Part shown: positions 17,557 to 26,698 of the stretch, piece by piece | Position numbering within the stretch: the stretch's first letter is position 1 | Layout of the letters: each line of letters starts with the position of its first letter | Assembly: GCA_963729295.1 (NCBI GenBank) | Contig: CAVSNJ010000028.1 | Span: forward strand, 476,495 to 540,494 | Direction of reading: 5' to 3' | DNA: 64,000 bases | Origin: DATJLY01 sp963729295 | GTDB lineage: Bacteria; Pseudomonadota; Alphaproteobacteria; ATCC43930; CGMCC-115725 | Translations under genes and position numbers: made by a program | Notes under the pieces: model-generated | What the model saw: only the letters and a program-made list of their open reading frames with translations | What the model was told of the DNA's origin: nothing | Database searches by the model: none

Positions 17557-18672
17557 ATGGCCGAAGAGAAACCGCCGTTCCGCGCCGATCATGTCGGGAG
17601 TCTCCTGCGCCCGCCGAAGCTCATCGCGGCGCACGCAGCGGCCGCCGCGGGCAAGCTGCCGCCGGCGGAGCTGCGCGCGCTCGAGGACGAAGCGATCCGC
17701 GCGGCGGTGGCGATGCAGGAGCGCGTCGGCTTGCGCGCCGTCACCGACGGCGAGATGCGGCGCCACAATTGGCGCGACCGCTTCTTCGAGCGCGTCGACG
17801 GCTGGAGCCGCGAGCGCATCCCGAGCTCGTTCATCTTCACCGAGTATTCCGGCGAAGAGCGGCGCGGCATGCCGATCCCGACCGTCGTCGGGAAATTGCG
17901 CCGGCGCGAGAGCCTGACCGCGGACGATTTCGCGTTCCTGAAGCCGCTCGTGCGGCAGACCGCGAAGGCGACGCTCCCCTCGCCCTCGGCCAATCACTTC
18001 TTCGCCGGCGACCGCGGCTTTGCCGGATCTCCCTATAAGAGCCGCGCCGAATTCTTCACCGATGTCACGACGATCTATCGCCAGGAAGTCGCCGACCTGG
18101 CGCAGCGCGGCTGCTCCTATCTGCAGATCGACGAGGTCCCGGTCGCGGTGCTGTGCGATCCCAAGAACCACGCGATCGTGCGTGCGCGCGGCGAGGATCC
18201 GGACGCGCTCGTCGGCGACTATATCGCCGCGATCAACGAGGCCGTGCGCGGCCGGCCGCCCGGCATGACGGTGTGCGTCCATCTCTGCCGCGGCAATGCC
18301 GGGCACGGCCAGGCGAGTGGCGGCTATGACCCGGTGGCGCGGCGGCTGTTCGGCGAGCTCGATGTCGACGGCTTCTTCCTCGAATACGACACGCCGCGCG
18401 CCGGCGGGTTCGCGCCCCTGGCGAGCGTGCCCAAGGGCAAGAAGGTCGTGCTCGGCATCATGAGCACGAAACTGCGCGAGCTCGAAGATGCCGACGCGGT
18501 GAAGCGCCGCATCGAGGAGGCCAGCCGCCATCTCGATCTCGCCCAGCTCTGCCTCTCGCCGCAATGCGGCTTCGCCTCGAGCTTCCAGACCGACCGCATG
18601 ACGGAGGGCGACGAGGAACGGAAGCTCGCCCACCTCGTACGCATCGCGCGTGAAACGTGGGGCGAAGCGTGA
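17557..18672 (+). CDS. MetE C-terminal-like, cobalamin-independent methionine synthase family
   Basis: A 371-residue protein equal to the C-terminal catalytic barrel of MetE. It begins FRADHVGSLLRPP, has VTDGEMRRHNW, the Zn ligands His and Cys in CVHLCRGN, and a final Cys in LSPQCGF. Such stand-alone proteins transfer methyl groups from small donors to thiols, or act in xenobiotic demethylation. Next to Rieske demethylase-like genes it might accept methyl groups, but this is inference. GGGAGGAAAG precedes the ATG at 17557. It diverges from the Rieske operon. Confidence 0.82.
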   Translation: MAEEKPPFRADHVGSLLRPPKLIAAHAAAAAGKLPPAELRALEDEAIRAAVAMQERVGLRAVTDGEMRRHNWRDRFFERVDGWSRERIPSSFIFTEYSGEERRGMPIPTVVGKLRRRESLTADDFAFLKPLVRQTAKATLPSPSANHFFAGDRGFAGSPYKSRAEFFTDVTTIYRQEVADLAQRGCSYLQIDEVPVAVLCDPKNHAIVRARGEDPDALVGDYIAAINEAVRGRPPGMTVCVHLCRGNAGHGQASGGYDPVARRLFGELDVDGFFLEYDTPRAGGFAPLASVPKGKKVVLGIMSTKLRELEDADAVKRRIEEASRHLDLAQLCLSPQCGFASSFQTDRMTEGDEERKLAHLVRIARETWGEA

Positions 18673-18752
18673 CGGAATTGGGCGATCCGTCGGGCGGCGG
18701 GCAGCGTAAAAAGCCAGGAGACCCGGACCAAAGACCGCCCGCACGCCGGTAA

Positions 18753-18775
18753 CTGTCGGAAATCTTTACAGTTGT
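18753..18775. promoter_or_regulatory. palindromic operator-like site before the PEP-CTERM gene
   Basis: AACTGT (18753-18758) and ACAGTT (18770-18775) form perfect 6-bp inverted arms around an 11-nt AT-rich spacer, about 50 nt before the PEP-CTERM start. It lies in the only AT-rich part of the 153-nt gap after the MetE-like gene. The spacing suits a dimeric regulator. No factor can be named. Confidence 0.4.
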
Positions 18776-18825
18776 CGCCGCGCCGAAAAAATAATCACTG
18801 TTTCTCAAAGGTTTAGGTTTATGGC

Positions 18826-19794
18826 ATGGAACATGCAGCACATCGCCTGATGACCCGTCCAATTCGCCATGTCCTCGTCCTCGGAACCGCGCTCGCCGGC
18901 TTCGGCTGGGCCTTGCCCGCCGCGCTCGCCGAAAGCGTTACGTACGACAACAACACCGAGGTCGCCTATTACAACGGGACCTCGCCTCAGGCTCAGAGCG
19001 GCGATGTCTATTGGGACAACACGCCGTCCAACGGCGGAATCGGCGGTGAACCGACCTTCTTCACGCCGTCCGTCACGGTCGGCATGACCACGAGCGGCAG
19101 CGGCGCGACCGAAACGTCCACGGTGACGATCTCATTCAGCACCGGTCTCTACAGCGGCAGCACCAATGTCGGCGGCACCAACGTCTACGCCGCCGACATC
19201 TTCATCGGCAGCGCCTCCTCGACCCCGAACGACAATTACACCTACGCGATCGCGCTCGGCTTCGACAGCGCCGACGGGGGCTATACGAGCGCGAACAAGG
19301 GCCTTTACGCGATGAATACCACGTCCAAAAATCCCCTGACCGCCGACTATGACAACTCGCAGCAGGTATGGGGCAGCCGCACATCATACACTTATGGCGG
19401 CGAGTACGCGCAGATCGGCGGCAATTGCGGCGTGAAGACGAATCCCACCTCCTGTTCCGGGAATGTGTCGCCTACCGTTCTTCTCGCCGATGGCGACAAC
19501 ACCAAGCAAGCAGCCACGGTCGGGGTCGACGGCAGCAGCACGTCGAGCGGCGCGGCCGACGGCACGCTGACCGTCACGATCACGGGCTTGACCTCGCTTC
19601 TTGCTCCGATCTTTGACGATTTCGATATATTCTGGGGCACCGGTGATTGCTCGAACGCCCCGATCTGGGAAGATGTCACGCTTGCGGATGCCGTGCCCGA
19701 ACCTTCGACACTCGCGCTCCTGGCGTCCGCGCTCGGCCTTGCCGCCGCCTTTGCGCGCCGGCGCCGCCGCGCCCTGCCGCTCGCCCTCAGCTAG
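18826..19794 (+). CDS. PEP-CTERM sorting domain protein
   Basis: A 322-residue exported protein. A signal peptide ends near ALPAALAES, and the mature part is rich in Ser, Thr, Gly and Asn, typical of surface proteins. The C-terminus has VPEPSTLALLASALGLAAAF followed by an Arg-rich tail, the PEP-CTERM signal recognised by exosortases in exopolysaccharide-producing bacteria. No exosortase gene is in the window. An ATG at 18850 is an alternative start. GC content and Asn/Thr use differ from neighbours, as expected for an extracellular protein. The downstream gene encodes a PrsT-like TPR protein, which supports the assignment. Confidence 0.88.
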   Translation: MEHAAHRLMTRPIRHVLVLGTALAGFGWALPAALAESVTYDNNTEVAYYNGTSPQAQSGDVYWDNTPSNGGIGGEPTFFTPSVTVGMTTSGSGATETSTVTISFSTGLYSGSTNVGGTNVYAADIFIGSASSTPNDNYTYAIALGFDSADGGYTSANKGLYAMNTTSKNPLTADYDNSQQVWGSRTSYTYGGEYAQIGGNCGVKTNPTSCSGNVSPTVLLADGDNTKQAATVGVDGSSTSSGAADGTLTVTITGLTSLLAPIFDDFDIFWGTGDCSNAPIWEDVTLADAVPEPSTLALLASALGLAAAFARRRRRALPLALS

Positions 19795-22627
19795 CATCAC
19801 CGCCGGCCCGTTCCACGGCGCAGGCCCCCTGCGCCCCCGTTCGCCCGCCCGCCTGAGCCGCGCCGCGCTCGCGCTCGCCACGCTCCTCTGGGCGCTCTTC
19901 GCGGCGCCCGCCCATGCCGCGCTCAACTCGCGCACCTACCAGGACGATCTCACGGCGGCGATCAAGCTCGAAGCCGCCGGCGACCTGCGCGGCGCGCTCG
20001 ACCGGCTGCGCCGGGGCAGCGCGCTCTATCCGCGCAACTGGAACCTTCAGGTCGAACTGGCTCGGGTCTATCTCGCGCTCGGCAACTCGCCCGCGGCCGA
20101 GATCGAGGCGCGCAATGCCCAGCGCTCTGGCGCCATCGACGACGAGGTGACGCCCGTGCTCGCCGAGGCGCTGTTGCAGGAAAGCAAGCTCAGCCTCCTC
20201 ATTACCAACATCGCGCCCGGCACGCGCGATCCCAAGTCCGAGGCGCTCGTGCGCGCCGCGCTCGGCATCGCCCATCTCGAGCTCGGCCAGCAGGATGCGG
20301 GCGAGCAGCTCCTGCGCGACGCGCAGCGGCTCGATCCCGGCGCCGAGCTGACCAAGCTCGGCACGGCGCAGATGCTCCTCTACCGGGGTGACATCGCCGG
20401 CGCCGAACGGGCCTTCGACGCCGCGCGTGCGGCCAATCCCGGAGGCACCGACATGCTGCGCTTCGAGGCGAACCTGCGGCGCGTCAAGGGCGACATGGGG
20501 GGAGCGCTCGCCGTCCTCGACAAGATTTTGGCGGCCAATCCCGACGATCTCGGCGCACTCACGAGCCGCGCCAGCATCCTCATCGCGGAAGGCAAGCTCG
20601 ACGACGCCACGAAGTCGCTCGATCATGCGCTCGACGTGGCGCCGGAAAGCATCGCGCCCAATTTCCTCAAGGCGGTGATCCTGACGCGCACGAACAAGAT
20701 CAAGGACGCCGACGAGTATCTGACCGCGATCAGCCAGTATTTCTCGTCGATTCCGAACGGCTACTACCTCGCCGGCGTCGTCAAGTTCGCGCTCGGTCAA
20801 TATGCCGAGGCGCTCGACGACCTGTCGAAGTACTTGGCGCGGCGCCCCGACCAAATGGGCGCCCGCATCATCATCGCGACGATCTCCTTGAATCTGCACG
20901 ATCCCGGCCGCGCCATTTCCGCGCTCGCACCCTATATCGACAGCAACCTCGGCAATGGCCGCGCCGTCGCGCTTCTCGCCAACGCCTATCAGATGGCCGG
21001 CCAGCGCGACAATATGGCCAACCTCTACGAGCGGGTGGCGGCGGCGCGGCCCGCCGATCCGCGGGCGCAGGTCAACGCGGCGCTAATCCGGCTCAGGAAC
21101 GGCGAGACCGAGGTCGGCATGAATTCGCTCGAGAAGATCGCCGCGACGCCGGCGGGGATCGACGTCGCCGGGCCGATCCTCACGCTCGGCGAGCTGCAAA
21201 ACGGCGATATCGCCAAGGCCGCGGGCACGGCCGAGGCGCTGGTGAAGCAGAACGGCAAAGATCTTGTCGCGCAGAACCTTCTCGGCGGCGTGCGGCTCGC
21301 ACAGCTGCGCTTTGCCGATGCCGAGACGATCTTCCGGCGCATCATCGCCGCGGACCCCGATTTCCGTGCGGCGCGCATCAATCTCGCGCGCACGTATCTC
21401 GCCATGGGACGGCCGAAAGACGCAGCAAGGACGCTGCGCGATCTCGTGGCGCTGCAACCGAAAGACATCGACGCGAAAATCGCGCTCGCCGGCGCCATCG
21501 ACACGGGCGGCGATCACGACGGCGCCGCTCAGGTGCTTCAGGAGGCGGTCGCCGCCGCGCCGCCCGACGATCCCGAGCCCGCCTTCGCGCTGGTGCAGCA
21601 TTACGCCGCGCAGAAACAATGGCCGGACGCGCTCGCCGCGGCGCAAGATCTCGACGGCCGCTTTCCCGGCGAGCGCAAGGTGATCGAGCTCTACGCCTCG
21701 GTGCGCGCACAGGCGGGCGACCTGGTCGGCGCGGCGCAGGAATATCGGGCGCTGACGCAGCAATTCGCGCGCTCGCCCGACATCTGGCTGACATACTCCG
21801 CCTATCAGTTCCGCGCCGGCGACAAGGACGGCGCACGCGAATCCGCGAAGACTGCGCTTGCGGTGGCGCCGCTCGACGCAACCGCGATGACGGCGCTCGT
21901 CGAGCTCGACGCCGACAGCGGCGGCACCGATGCGGCGCTCGACACCGCGCAGTCGTTCCAGTCGGTCGATCCGGTCGCCTCGGCGATGCTGACCGCGAAC
22001 GTGCTGGTGAAAGCGAAGCGCAACGATGAGGCGATCTCCGTCCTCGCCAAATCGCAGCGGATATATCCCGCGCAGGAGACGCTGCGCCGTCTCGCCGAGC
22101 TCACCTATGGCGCGGGCCGGCACGACGAGGCCGAGAAGATGCTGCAATCGTGGCTTGCCGCGCACGACGATGCCGATACGGCGCGGCTCGCGCTCGCCAA
22201 CATGCTGCTGCTCGACCATAACTACGACGGCGCCGAGGCGATCTACGAGCGCGCCTTCAAGGACACGCCGCATGACGCCATCGTGCTCGACAACCTTGCC
22301 TGGCTCTACGCGCGCAAGAACGATCCCCGCGCCCGCGATTTCGCGCTGCGGGCGCTGCGCGCGGCGCCCGACGACCACAGCGCCGACACGCTCGGCTGGG
22401 TGCTGGTGCAGGACGGCGACGCCGCGACGGGCCTGCTCTATCTGCGCCAGGCCGCGACCGGCATGCCGCACGACCTCGCGGTGCAATACCATCTCGCGCT
22501 TGCCTTGCAGGCGACGGGCGACAAGAAGGGCGCGGAGACGCTCCTCGGGAGCGTGCTGAAATCGGGCGCGGATTTCGACGGCAAGGCCGACGCGCAGCGC
22601 CTCTTCGACAGCCTGCGCGGCCGCTGA
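19688..22627 (+). CDS. PrsT-like TPR-repeat protein of the PEP-CTERM system
   Basis: About 950-980 residues of tandem TPR repeats with a predicted signal peptide (LSRAALALATLLWALFAAPAHA, cleaved before ALNSR). Length, repeat spacing and the terminal LDNLAWLYARKNDP...TLGWVLVQDG block match PrsT proteins that accompany exosortase systems, though no lipobox Cys is seen. The start is uncertain. There is no ATG, GTG or TTG between the previous stop (19794) and the signal peptide, so initiation must lie inside the PEP-CTERM gene in another frame (ATG at 19688 or TTG at about 19737) or at a rare codon. It ends next to the stop of the convergent dioxygenase. Confidence 0.8.
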   Translation: MPCPNLRHSRSWRPRSALPPPLRAGAAAPCRSPSASITAGPFHGAGPLRPRSPARLSRAALALATLLWALFAAPAHAALNSRTYQDDLTAAIKLEAAGDLRGALDRLRRGSALYPRNWNLQVELARVYLALGNSPAAEIEARNAQRSGAIDDEVTPVLAEALLQESKLSLLITNIAPGTRDPKSEALVRAALGIAHLELGQQDAGEQLLRDAQRLDPGAELTKLGTAQMLLYRGDIAGAERAFDAARAANPGGTDMLRFEANLRRVKGDMGGALAVLDKILAANPDDLGALTSRASILIAEGKLDDATKSLDHALDVAPESIAPNFLKAVILTRTNKIKDADEYLTAISQYFSSIPNGYYLAGVVKFALGQYAEALDDLSKYLARRPDQMGARIIIATISLNLHDPGRAISALAPYIDSNLGNGRAVALLANAYQMAGQRDNMANLYERVAAARPADPRAQVNAALIRLRNGETEVGMNSLEKIAATPAGIDVAGPILTLGELQNGDIAKAAGTAEALVKQNGKDLVAQNLLGGVRLAQLRFADAETIFRRIIAADPDFRAARINLARTYLAMGRPKDAARTLRDLVALQPKDIDAKIALAGAIDTGGDHDGAAQVLQEAVAAAPPDDPEPAFALVQHYAAQKQWPDALAAAQDLDGRFPGERKVIELYASVRAQAGDLVGAAQEYRALTQQFARSPDIWLTYSAYQFRAGDKDGARESAKTALAVAPLDATAMTALVELDADSGGTDAALDTAQSFQSVDPVASAMLTANVLVKAKRNDEAISVLAKSQRIYPAQETLRRLAELTYGAGRHDEAEKMLQSWLAAHDDADTARLALANMLLLDHNYDGAEAIYERAFKDTPHDAIVLDNLAWLYARKNDPRARDFALRALRAAPDDHSADTLGWVLVQDGDAATGLLYLRQAATGMPHDLAVQYHLALALQATGDKKGAETLLGSVLKSGADFDGKADAQRLFDSLRGR

Positions 22628-23515
22628 TCAGCGCGGCGCGTCGCCCTTCACCGTGGTGCGGTGCATGTGGCGGCGGAGCTCGGGCGGGCAGCCATGCGCG
22701 AAATGGACGACGCAGCGGTTGTCCCAGAACACGATGTCGTGCTCGCGCCAGCGATGGCGATAGGAAAAGCGCCCGCCGGTCGAGTGCGCGAAGAGAAGGT
22801 TCAAGAGCGCGGCGCTTTCGTCCTCGGGCATGTCGAGGATGCGGGTGGTGAAGCCCTCGCTGACGAAGAGCGCCTTGCGGCCCGTGTCGGGATGCGTGCG
22901 CACCACGGGATGCGCGACCTCCTGCACCTCGGCTTTCTGCTCGGCGCTGAGCGCGGGGCGGAAAGTGGAGCCCTCGATCTTGTCGTAGGTCTTGCGATAG
23001 GAGTGGATGGCGCGCTTGTCGTCGATGCGGCGCTTCACGTCCGCGGGCAGCGCCTCGTAGGCGGCATAGAGGTTGACGAACGAGGTGTCCCCGCCTTCCT
23101 TGGGGATCTCCTGCGCGTGCAGCAGCGAACCGAGGCTCGGCTCCGGCATGTAGGACAGATCCGAATGCCAATAGCGCCCGGCATCGCCAAGGCCCACGGG
23201 CTTGCCGTTCTCCATCACGTTCGAGACAAGCAGGATCTCGGGATGGCCGGGCAGCAGGAATTGGCGCAGCACGTGGATCGCGAGCGGGCCGAAGCGCCGG
23301 CTGAAGGCGATGTGCTGCTCCGGCGTGATGGCCTGGTTGCGCAGCACGAGCACGCCTTCGCTCGCAAGAAAGCACTTTCGCACCGCGGCGAAGGTCGCAT
23401 CGTCCAAAGGCCGCGTGAGGTCGAGGCCGTCGATCTCGGCGCCGAGAGGCGCGGCAAAGCGCGCGTGGCGGAAGGGAAGCGCGCGGGTTTCGCGCGGATC
23501 GGCGGCTAAGCTCAT
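22628..23515 (-). CDS. TauD/TfdA family 2-oxoglutarate dioxygenase
   Basis: A 295-residue Fe(II)/2-oxoglutarate dioxygenase. The metal ligands are in YWHSDLSY (HxD) and the distal His in CVVHFAHG, and the 2-oxoglutarate-binding Arg is in the C-terminal RHMHRTT segment. Family members oxidise taurine, 2,4-D or other acids. GAGGAG precedes the ATG at 23515. Its neighbours give no substrate. It is similar in plan to the TauD gene at 43845-44705 but clearly distinct. Confidence 0.87.
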   Translation of the reverse strand: MSLAADPRETRALPFRHARFAAPLGAEIDGLDLTRPLDDATFAAVRKCFLASEGVLVLRNQAITPEQHIAFSRRFGPLAIHVLRQFLLPGHPEILLVSNVMENGKPVGLGDAGRYWHSDLSYMPEPSLGSLLHAQEIPKEGGDTSFVNLYAAYEALPADVKRRIDDKRAIHSYRKTYDKIEGSTFRPALSAEQKAEVQEVAHPVVRTHPDTGRKALFVSEGFTTRILDMPEDESAALLNLLFAHSTGGRFSYRHRWREHDIVFWDNRCVVHFAHGCPPELRRHMHRTTVKGDAPR

Positions 23516-23577
23516 CGTCCGGTCTCCTCGGTGGCAACGACGAACCGGCAAAGTCTACTCCGCGGAGGCCCTCATGC

Positions 23578-24453
23578 CTACCACACCTGCGGCAGCGCCC
23601 GGCGCAGGAACGGCACGAGCGCGGCGATGTCGCTGCCGCCCTCGCCCGCCTCGACCGCGGCCGAAAGGCTCGCCGCCGTCGCGGCCGCCGCCGGCGTCGG
23701 CACGCCGTGGAGCGCGGCGGTTGCGACGACCGACAGGAGGTCCTTCCTGAGCGTGCGGATGTCGAGCGTGGTGTCGTCCTCGCCGCCCAGCAGCACCTTC
23801 TTCTTGGCGTTGAACCAAGGCGTCGCGGTGATCGAAGTGCCGATCACCTCGATCATGCGTTGCAGCGTGAGGCCTTGCGTCGCGCCCATGGCGAGGCTCT
23901 CGGCGAGGATCTGGAGATATGACCCCATCATGTTGTTGACGACGAGCTTCATGGCGGCGCCCGCTCCGACCGGGCCGATATGCTCGACGCGCTGGGTGAG
24001 GTGCGCGAGCACGGCCTTGGCGCGCGCCACGTCGTCCTCGGAGCCGCCGACGAGCGCCACCAGCTTTCCTTCGCGCACGGTCGGGATCGAGCCCAAAAGC
24101 GGGCAGTCGATGAACGAGGCGCCATTTCGGGCGGCGAGCGCGGCCAGCGCGCGCACCGTCATCGGCTGCAACGTGCTCATCTCGATGAAGAGCTTGCCCT
24201 TGATATCGACTTCGAGGAAACCGCCCTTCCCTTCCCACAGTGCGCGCGCGCCGCCATCCTCGGTGATGATCGACAGCACCGTCTCGGCGCCCGATGCCAC
24301 CGCGCGCGGTGCGTCGGCGACCTTGGCACCCGCGTCCGCGGCGCGCTTCACGCGCGCGCCGTCGCGGTCCCAGGCGATCACGCTTTCGCCGCGCTCGCTC
24401 AGGCGCTGCGCCAGCGCCATGCCCATTTTGCCGAGCCCGATCAAGCCGATCAT
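23578..24453 (-). CDS. NAD(P)-dependent beta-hydroxyacid dehydrogenase (HIBADH family)
   Basis: A 291-residue 3-hydroxyisobutyrate dehydrogenase-like protein. GLIGLGKMGMALAQRL is the cofactor motif, the substrate loop is FIDCPLLGS, and the catalytic Lys lies in GAGAAMKLVVNNMMG. It oxidises a beta-hydroxy acid or reduces a semialdehyde by family. Its ATG overlaps the stop of the DUF3775 gene by 4 nt (ATGA), so the two are translationally coupled. GGGGAGGA is positioned before the start. Confidence 0.87.
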   Translation of the reverse strand: MIGLIGLGKMGMALAQRLSERGESVIAWDRDGARVKRAADAGAKVADAPRAVASGAETVLSIITEDGGARALWEGKGGFLEVDIKGKLFIEMSTLQPMTVRALAALAARNGASFIDCPLLGSIPTVREGKLVALVGGSEDDVARAKAVLAHLTQRVEHIGPVGAGAAMKLVVNNMMGSYLQILAESLAMGATQGLTLQRMIEVIGTSITATPWFNAKKKVLLGGEDDTTLDIRTLRKDLLSVVATAALHGVPTPAAAATAASLSAAVEAGEGGSDIAALVPFLRRALPQVW

Positions 24454-24866
24454 GTCGTCCTCCCCATGTCCTGGGCGGCCAGTTTTTGCAGCGCCACCGG
24501 GATGCGCCGCTCGAGCGGCACGCCCAAGAGATATCCTACCTGCGCGCTTTCGGGAATGCGGCGCGCGCGACGCAGCGCCGCCGCAAGATCGAGCCCCACG
24601 CCGCGCCCGAGCCAGACGAGCGCGATGAGCTCGCGCCGCGCCTCGGGCGAGAGTTCTTTGAGCCGTGCCTCCAGTGCGGCGCGCTCGGCGCTTTCGAAGG
24701 CGCGCGGATCGCTCGCCACGACGAGTGTCGGGGCGGGACCGGGCGGGCGAGACCCCCGGCGCTTGCCGATGCCGAGATATTCGACCATCGCGCGCTCGTC
24801 GCGGGCGACGCGCTGGGCGGCCTCGGCGACGGACAATGCTTCCGCGAGCGAGAGATGATTCAACAT
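24450..24866 (-). CDS. DUF3775-like small protein
   Basis: A 138-residue protein with the pattern SPEARRELIALVWLGRG...ESAQVGYLLGVPL, characteristic of DUF3775, seen mainly in alphaproteobacteria. The function is unknown. The protein is soluble and Ala/Arg-rich. It is the first gene of a two-gene unit with the beta-hydroxyacid dehydrogenase and diverges from the hydrolase at 24951. Confidence 0.65.
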   Translation of the reverse strand: MLNHLSLAEALSVAEAAQRVARDERAMVEYLGIGKRRGSRPPGPAPTLVVASDPRAFESAERAALEARLKELSPEARRELIALVWLGRGVGLDLAAALRRARRIPESAQVGYLLGVPLERRIPVALQKLAAQDMGRTT

Positions 24867-24950
24867 TCCGCGGCGCGCCAGCAGCTTCCTTGACTATGGC
24901 CCGGCGCGACCATAGCGTTTCCACACCGGGCGAGATAGCGGGAGGAAACC

Positions 24951-26681
24951 ATGAGAGCGACGTTCCTGAGGATCGTCTCGACGCTGGCGTTCGTCGCCTT
25001 ACTGGCGGCGGGTGCGCCGGCCCGCGCGGCGCAAGGCGAAAATCCGCCGACGAAGATCGTCTCGATCAAAATGCGCGATGGAACGACCATCTCCGCGGCA
25101 CTCTACATGCCGGCCAAGCCCGGGAAATATCCGGCGCTGCTCGCCGCTTCGCCCTACCGCTTCGACAATAACGGGCTGCCCGCAATCCCGATGTTCCTGT
25201 GGCGCGAGACGGGCCCGATCGGCTGGTACGTCGAGCACGGCTATGTCTACGTCCACATGGACGTGCGCGGATCGGGCCGCTCGGGCGGCGAGTACCGCTA
25301 TTTCGACACCGCCGAGCAGCACGACCTCTACGACGTGATCGAATGGATCGCGAAGCAGCCGTGGTCGACCGGCAAGGTCGGCGGCATCGGCCAGTCCTAT
25401 TACGCGATGTCGCAATGGTTCATGGGCGTCGAAAACCCACCGCATCTCGCCTGCATCGCGCCCTATGACGGGCTCGTCGACACCTATCATAATTCATCCT
25501 ACCAGGGCGGGATTCCGTCACCGTTCTTCGCCACCTGGTACGACGGCGTGCGCGTCGACAACGCCGAGCCGTTCACCGGGCCATCGCGCGCCATGGCTTA
25601 CGATCTTGGACAGGAACTCAGGCGCCACACCAGCTACGACGATTTCTGGCGCGAGCGCTCGGCGCTCGAACGGCTCGACAAGATCAAGGTTCCGGTGTTC
25701 TCGATCGGCCTGTGGTCCAAGCTCAACCTGCATCTCGACGGCAACATCATCGGCTTCGAGCGGGCGAGCGGCCCGAAAAAGCTGCTGCTCTACGGCGCGG
25801 CGAGCCTCTACGACGCGGTCGGCGATTACTCGAGCCCCGAATTCCACGAGAAATACATGCTGCCCTTCTATGACTGGTGCCTCAAGGGCGAGCAGACCGA
25901 TTACGTGACGGCGCCGAAGGTGCGCTACTTCCTGCGCGGCGCCGGCGAAATGCGTTCGGCCGAGAGCTGGCCGCCGCCGGGCATCGAGAACCAGAGCTTC
26001 TATCTCGCCAAGGGGCCGAGCGGCAGCGTCACGTCGCTCAACGATGGCGCGCTCGCCGAAGCGGCGCAGAAAGATGGCGGCGACACGACCTTCTCCTATC
26101 CGAACGACGGCTGGCGCCTCGGCGTCGTCGGCTTCGACAAGAACGGGCGACCCGATCCGGTCCGCCGGGTTCTCACCTTCACGAGTGCGCCGCTCGATGA
26201 GGATTTGACGATCGCCGGGCCGATCGAGCTCGTGCTCTATGCCTCCTCGACGCGGCCCGATACCAACTTCATCGTCAACGTCTCGGAGCAGATGCCGCAG
26301 AGCGACGCCGAACGGCAGCAGGACCAGCAGCCGCGCGCCGTCAATGTGTCGAAGGGCTGGCTCAAGGCAGCGATGCGGCATATCGATGCCAAGTACTCAG
26401 GACCGAACGCGCCGTGGTACGACGCGACCAAGCCCGAGCCGCTCACCCCCGGCAAGGTCTACAAGTTCGAGATCAGCGTGATGCCGACGGCCTATGTCTT
26501 CAAGAAGGGCGACCGCATTCGCGTCGAGCTGGCGAACGGCGATTCGCCTCTGACCGACGGCCCGTTCGGACACGACTACACGCCCGACATGGTCGGCACC
26601 GACACGATTTATCACAATGCCGACTATCCCTCGCAGCTGATCCTGCCGGTGGCGAGCAAGATCGCGGCGATGGCGAAGTAG
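24951..26681 (+). CDS. secreted CocE/NonD family hydrolase
   Basis: A 576-residue serine hydrolase of the X-Pro dipeptidyl-peptidase/cocaine esterase family. It has a signal peptide (LAFVALLAAGAPARA), an N-terminal alpha/beta-hydrolase domain with nucleophile elbow GGIGQSYYA, and a C-terminal jelly-roll domain (GPIELVLYASST, FEISVMPTAYVFKKGDRIRVELA). It probably hydrolyses esters or amides in the periplasm. GGAGGAAACC precedes the ATG. Confidence 0.88.
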   Translation: MRATFLRIVSTLAFVALLAAGAPARAAQGENPPTKIVSIKMRDGTTISAALYMPAKPGKYPALLAASPYRFDNNGLPAIPMFLWRETGPIGWYVEHGYVYVHMDVRGSGRSGGEYRYFDTAEQHDLYDVIEWIAKQPWSTGKVGGIGQSYYAMSQWFMGVENPPHLACIAPYDGLVDTYHNSSYQGGIPSPFFATWYDGVRVDNAEPFTGPSRAMAYDLGQELRRHTSYDDFWRERSALERLDKIKVPVFSIGLWSKLNLHLDGNIIGFERASGPKKLLLYGAASLYDAVGDYSSPEFHEKYMLPFYDWCLKGEQTDYVTAPKVRYFLRGAGEMRSAESWPPPGIENQSFYLAKGPSGSVTSLNDGALAEAAQKDGGDTTFSYPNDGWRLGVVGFDKNGRPDPVRRVLTFTSAPLDEDLTIAGPIELVLYASSTRPDTNFIVNVSEQMPQSDAERQQDQQPRAVNVSKGWLKAAMRHIDAKYSGPNAPWYDATKPEPLTPGKVYKFEISVMPTAYVFKKGDRIRVELANGDSPLTDGPFGHDYTPDMVGTDTIYHNADYPSQLILPVASKIAAMAK

Positions 26682-26698
26682 CGGAGGGCGGAGGACGC

